Below, in pieces: positions 4,349-6,179 of a DNA stretch of 6,179 nucleotides. The DNA lies in the NCBI GenBank assembly GCA_010028615.1, contig RHAS01000048.1, forward strand, positions 1-6,179. Reading direction: 5' to 3'. Source of the stretch: Actinomycetota bacterium (GTDB lineage: Bacteria; Actinomycetota; Actinomycetes; Actinomycetales; Microbacteriaceae). Under the pieces are notes generated by a model. It ran no database searches, had not been told where the DNA came from, and worked only from the letters and a program-made list of their open reading frames with translations. A program made the translations under genes and the position numbers. How positions within the stretch are numbered: the first letter of the stretch is position 1; each line of letters opens with the position of its first letter.

Positions 4349-6179
4349 GTGGCTGCTGACAGTCGTATAAATATTGTCCTTGATGTAGATACAAGGAACA
4401 CAGAGCAGATTGAGGCGACAGCAGCTCGCCTTACAGCTCTGGGCCGGGCCGAACGCTCTGCTGCTACCGACACAAACCGTCTTGCCGGTCGCATGGACCA
4501 ATTAAATGGTCGAATGACGGGCGCCACTGGCGCTATGAATAAGCTTAATACAGCTAGCAATATGTTCATCAAACATGCTAGAAAAATAATGTATTTAGTT
4601 ATTGGCCTTGGTATTGAGTTTCTTGCCGTTACCGCTGCCCTTGTTAGCGTTAATGCCGCATTCGCAATCGGCAATGCTGCGGTAAAACTATACAACTGGG
4701 GCATGCAAGCAGTTGCGGGGGCTCTAGCCGCAGCGGGTGCCGCAGCCATAACGGCAGCAGCGGCTTTTACTGAGTTTAATGCTGCCGCCCAGGCATTCCG
4801 TTTTAAAGAGGGGCCAGGGCTCGGTACTGCGATTTCTCAATCAGCTGACGCCCTACGTATGTTGCAGGTCAATTCGACACTCGCAACGTATGGGATTACT
4901 GCCCTTAATCAGGCGTATGCAACATTCAGCAAGAATGCAAAACTAGACCCAAAGGCTGTTAAGCAATTAGAAATGATGGCCGATTTCGGTACTGGCGGGA
5001 ATAGGGATAAGAGTCTTGCAGCAGCAGCAGAGTATCTGTCGCTCATTAGAAAACAAGCATCTGGCCAGTATGTAAAAGATGCTTACAATCAAAGACAATC
5101 ATTAGCAGCCCAGATAGGCCCGGAATTTGAAAAGGCAGCTAAAAAATACAGCAGCCCTAAAAAACTACTTGAAGCATTGGAGTCCGGACAGCTTGCTAAG
5201 GACGCCGGTGTTGAGGGGTTTGGTAAAACAGTTAATCAAACCCTCATGGCACAGCTTAAAGGCTATCTAACAAAAGCCTTTGTTGAGCTATCTGACGCTG
5301 GCCGCTACCTGCTAGAGCCAGTTAAAAAAACAATGAATGCGATATTTCAGGGTCTTACCAGAGCGTTCAGGATGGTTCGGGGTGACCTTATACGATTTGG
5401 TCGTGGCGGCCTTTTAGATGCATTAGAAAAACTTAGTGAAAAAACAGAAACATTTGCTATCAAGTTATTTAGGGAATTTTTGCCTGCCGCCGCTGGATGG
5501 TGGAAGAGAACCGGCAATTTCTTTAAAGCTTTTGTTAATGAATTCAACGAAGCGCGACGCTCTCTGGAATCAATGCGTGAGGGCGGCTCAATTGTCATTG
5601 ACATGTTTGGTAAGCCACTTGTGCAAATATTCAAGCGAATTGGCTCTGGCGCTCGAGCTTTCGCACAGCTTGCTAAAGAAAACAAAGAAGAGTTTTTACA
5701 ATTTGGTGATGCCCTCAAGCGAATTGTAGATGGATTCTTTGATATTGGTAATGCGTTAAGAAAAGCATTTACGGCAGCACTCCCAATTATTAGTAAAGTG
5801 GCTACAGTTGTTGGACAGGTCTTTGAGACTATTGCCAAAGTCCTTAACTTTATGGCGATTCTTGGGCCAATTGGTGCAACAATGGCTGTTGGCGCTACGG
5901 CACGATTTGCACTTAAAGGTAGGCGTTCAGCGCGTTATGACAGAAGGCGCGCTGCGCTGTCCGGCGGAATGGGTGGAATTTTCGGCAATATGGGTATTGC
6001 CGGCAATATGGGCGGCGGCGGTGCAGTAGGGGCATCGAGCGTATCTGCAGCAACAGCAACGGTAAACGCCGGAACGGTAATCCTTAATGGAAATGTGGCT
6101 GGTAGTGGCGGTGGCGGCGGGGGAGGCGGCGGCCGAGGCAGCAGGGGCGGCAGAAGCACTGGCGACAGGACATATGGAA
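4349..6179 (+). CDS. Tape measure protein, N-terminal part (runs off the right edge)
   Basis: The protein whose length sets tail length and which lies inside the tube, later released at infection. 610 codons are present without a stop. It starts at GTG 4349, immediately after an in-frame TAA (4346-4348). GGGG at 4340-4343 is a weak ribosome binding site five bases before it. The first in-frame ATG (4493) would remove the good N-terminal segment INIVLDVDTRNTEQIEATAA. In order: a helical, Ala-rich N-terminus with heptad-like LTALGRAERSAA and MDQLNGRMTGATGAMNKL; two hydrophobic segments (about 79-115, MYLVIGLGIEFLAVTAALV, and 118-141, AVAGALAAAGAAAITAAAAF); a long helical middle; another hydrophobic region (about 476-524, ending ILGPIGATMAVGATARFAL); then a Gly-rich stretch with GNMG repeats and a run of nine glycines. 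Lysine codons are mainly AAA (25 of 37). Identity rests on position, size, composition and membrane-like segments. Confidence 0.92.
   Translation, partial: MAADSRINIVLDVDTRNTEQIEATAARLTALGRAERSAATDTNRLAGRMDQLNGRMTGATGAMNKLNTASNMFIKHARKIMYLVIGLGIEFLAVTAALVSVNAAFAIGNAAVKLYNWGMQAVAGALAAAGAAAITAAAAFTEFNAAAQAFRFKEGPGLGTAISQSADALRMLQVNSTLATYGITALNQAYATFSKNAKLDPKAVKQLEMMADFGTGGNRDKSLAAAAEYLSLIRKQASGQYVKDAYNQRQSLAAQIGPEFEKAAKKYSSPKKLLEALESGQLAKDAGVEGFGKTVNQTLMAQLKGYLTKAFVELSDAGRYLLEPVKKTMNAIFQGLTRAFRMVRGDLIRFGRGGLLDALEKLSEKTETFAIKLFREFLPAAAGWWKRTGNFFKAFVNEFNEARRSLESMREGGSIVIDMFGKPLVQIFKRIGSGARAFAQLAKENKEEFLQFGDALKRIVDGFFDIGNALRKAFTAALPIISKVATVVGQVFETIAKVLNFMAILGPIGATMAVGATARFALKGRRSARYDRRRAALSGGMGGIFGNMGIAGNMGGGGAVGASSVSAATATVNAGTVILNGNVAGSGGGGGGGGGRGSRGGRSTGDRTYG
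5983..6018 (+). repeat. Short tandem repeat coding GNMG motifs
   Basis: GGCAATATGGG occurs at 5984-5994 and again at 6002-6012, an 18-base period encoding GNMGIA followed by GNMGGG inside the tape measure gene. It opens the glycine-rich section. Confidence 0.6.
6107..6152 (+). repeat. Low-complexity glycine/arginine-coding GGC/GGN tract
   Basis: Purine- and GC-rich sequence encodes SGGGGGGGGGRGSRGGR in the tape measure frame. On the other strand it gives a proline-rich frame that is only a shadow. It is likely a flexible linker between the hydrophobic region and whatever follows beyond the window. Confidence 0.6.

Noticed and set aside
4345..4749. Open frame on the - strand (134 codons)
   Set aside because: It lies opposite the Ala-rich start of the tape measure gene, its translation is low-complexity, and no ribosome binding site or neighbouring - strand gene supports it.
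5347..5838. Open frame on the - strand (163 codons)
   Set aside because: It is a shadow of the tape measure coding frame with Ser/Asn/Leu-rich composition and no recognisable family features.
5935..6159. Proline-rich open frame on the - strand
   Set aside because: Its poly-proline comes from the complement of GGN glycine codons in the tape measure gene.
1..6179. Extracellular contractile injection system or tailocin rather than a phage
   Set aside because: Sheath, tube, chaperone and tape measure also occur in such systems, but the frameshifting chaperone and the gpG-like and terminator-like genes fit a phage or prophage better; the window alone cannot exclude a defective, tail-only prophage.

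Overview
This window is a stretch of the late, structural region of a tailed phage or prophage with a contractile tail (myovirus type). All supported genes are on the + strand, tightly packed and in the usual tail-module order: a gpG-like morphogenesis/neck protein, a tail-terminator-like protein, an unassigned charged protein, the tail sheath, the tail tube, a tail assembly chaperone with a frameshifted extension, and the first ~610 codons of the tape measure protein, which runs off the right edge. The mid-range base composition and strong GGAGG ribosome binding sites indicate a bacterial host. The first two proteins resemble, from memory, proteins of actinobacterial phages and prophages. That is a hint about the host, not a demonstration. 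No integrase, lysis, replication, tRNA or CRISPR feature is present, so lytic or prophage status cannot be decided.

Layout. Positions 1-114 may hold the tail end of an upstream gene. Positions 77-526, 526-1134 and 1131-1622 are three genes joined by start/stop overlaps (TAATG, ATGA), a sign of translational coupling. A 56-base gap carries a promoter-like TATAAT and a strong ribosome binding site before the sheath gene (1679-3136). The tube gene (3148-3594) follows with an almost identical ribosome binding site. A 47-base gap with an inverted repeat precedes the chaperone gene (3642-4154). That gene overlaps a -1 frame continuation ending at 4330. The tape measure gene opens at a GTG at 4349 that directly follows an in-frame TAA.

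How they work together. The tube protein polymerises into the inner tail tube around the tape measure, whose length sets tail length. The two chaperone forms hold the tape measure during assembly. The sheath protein then coats the tube and contracts at infection. The terminator-like and gpG-like proteins belong at the head-proximal end or head-tail junction.

The best-supported special feature is a programmed -1 frameshift in the chaperone gene. An in-frame A AAC CCT heptamer (4133-4139) lies inside a window bounded by a -1-frame stop at 4121 and the 0-frame stop at 4152. Nine bases downstream there is a potential 9-bp stem (4149-4157 with 4193-4201) that contains the 0-frame stop codon and encloses a GC-only 6-bp hairpin. 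Overall this is a conserved tail cassette rather than a new kind of system.
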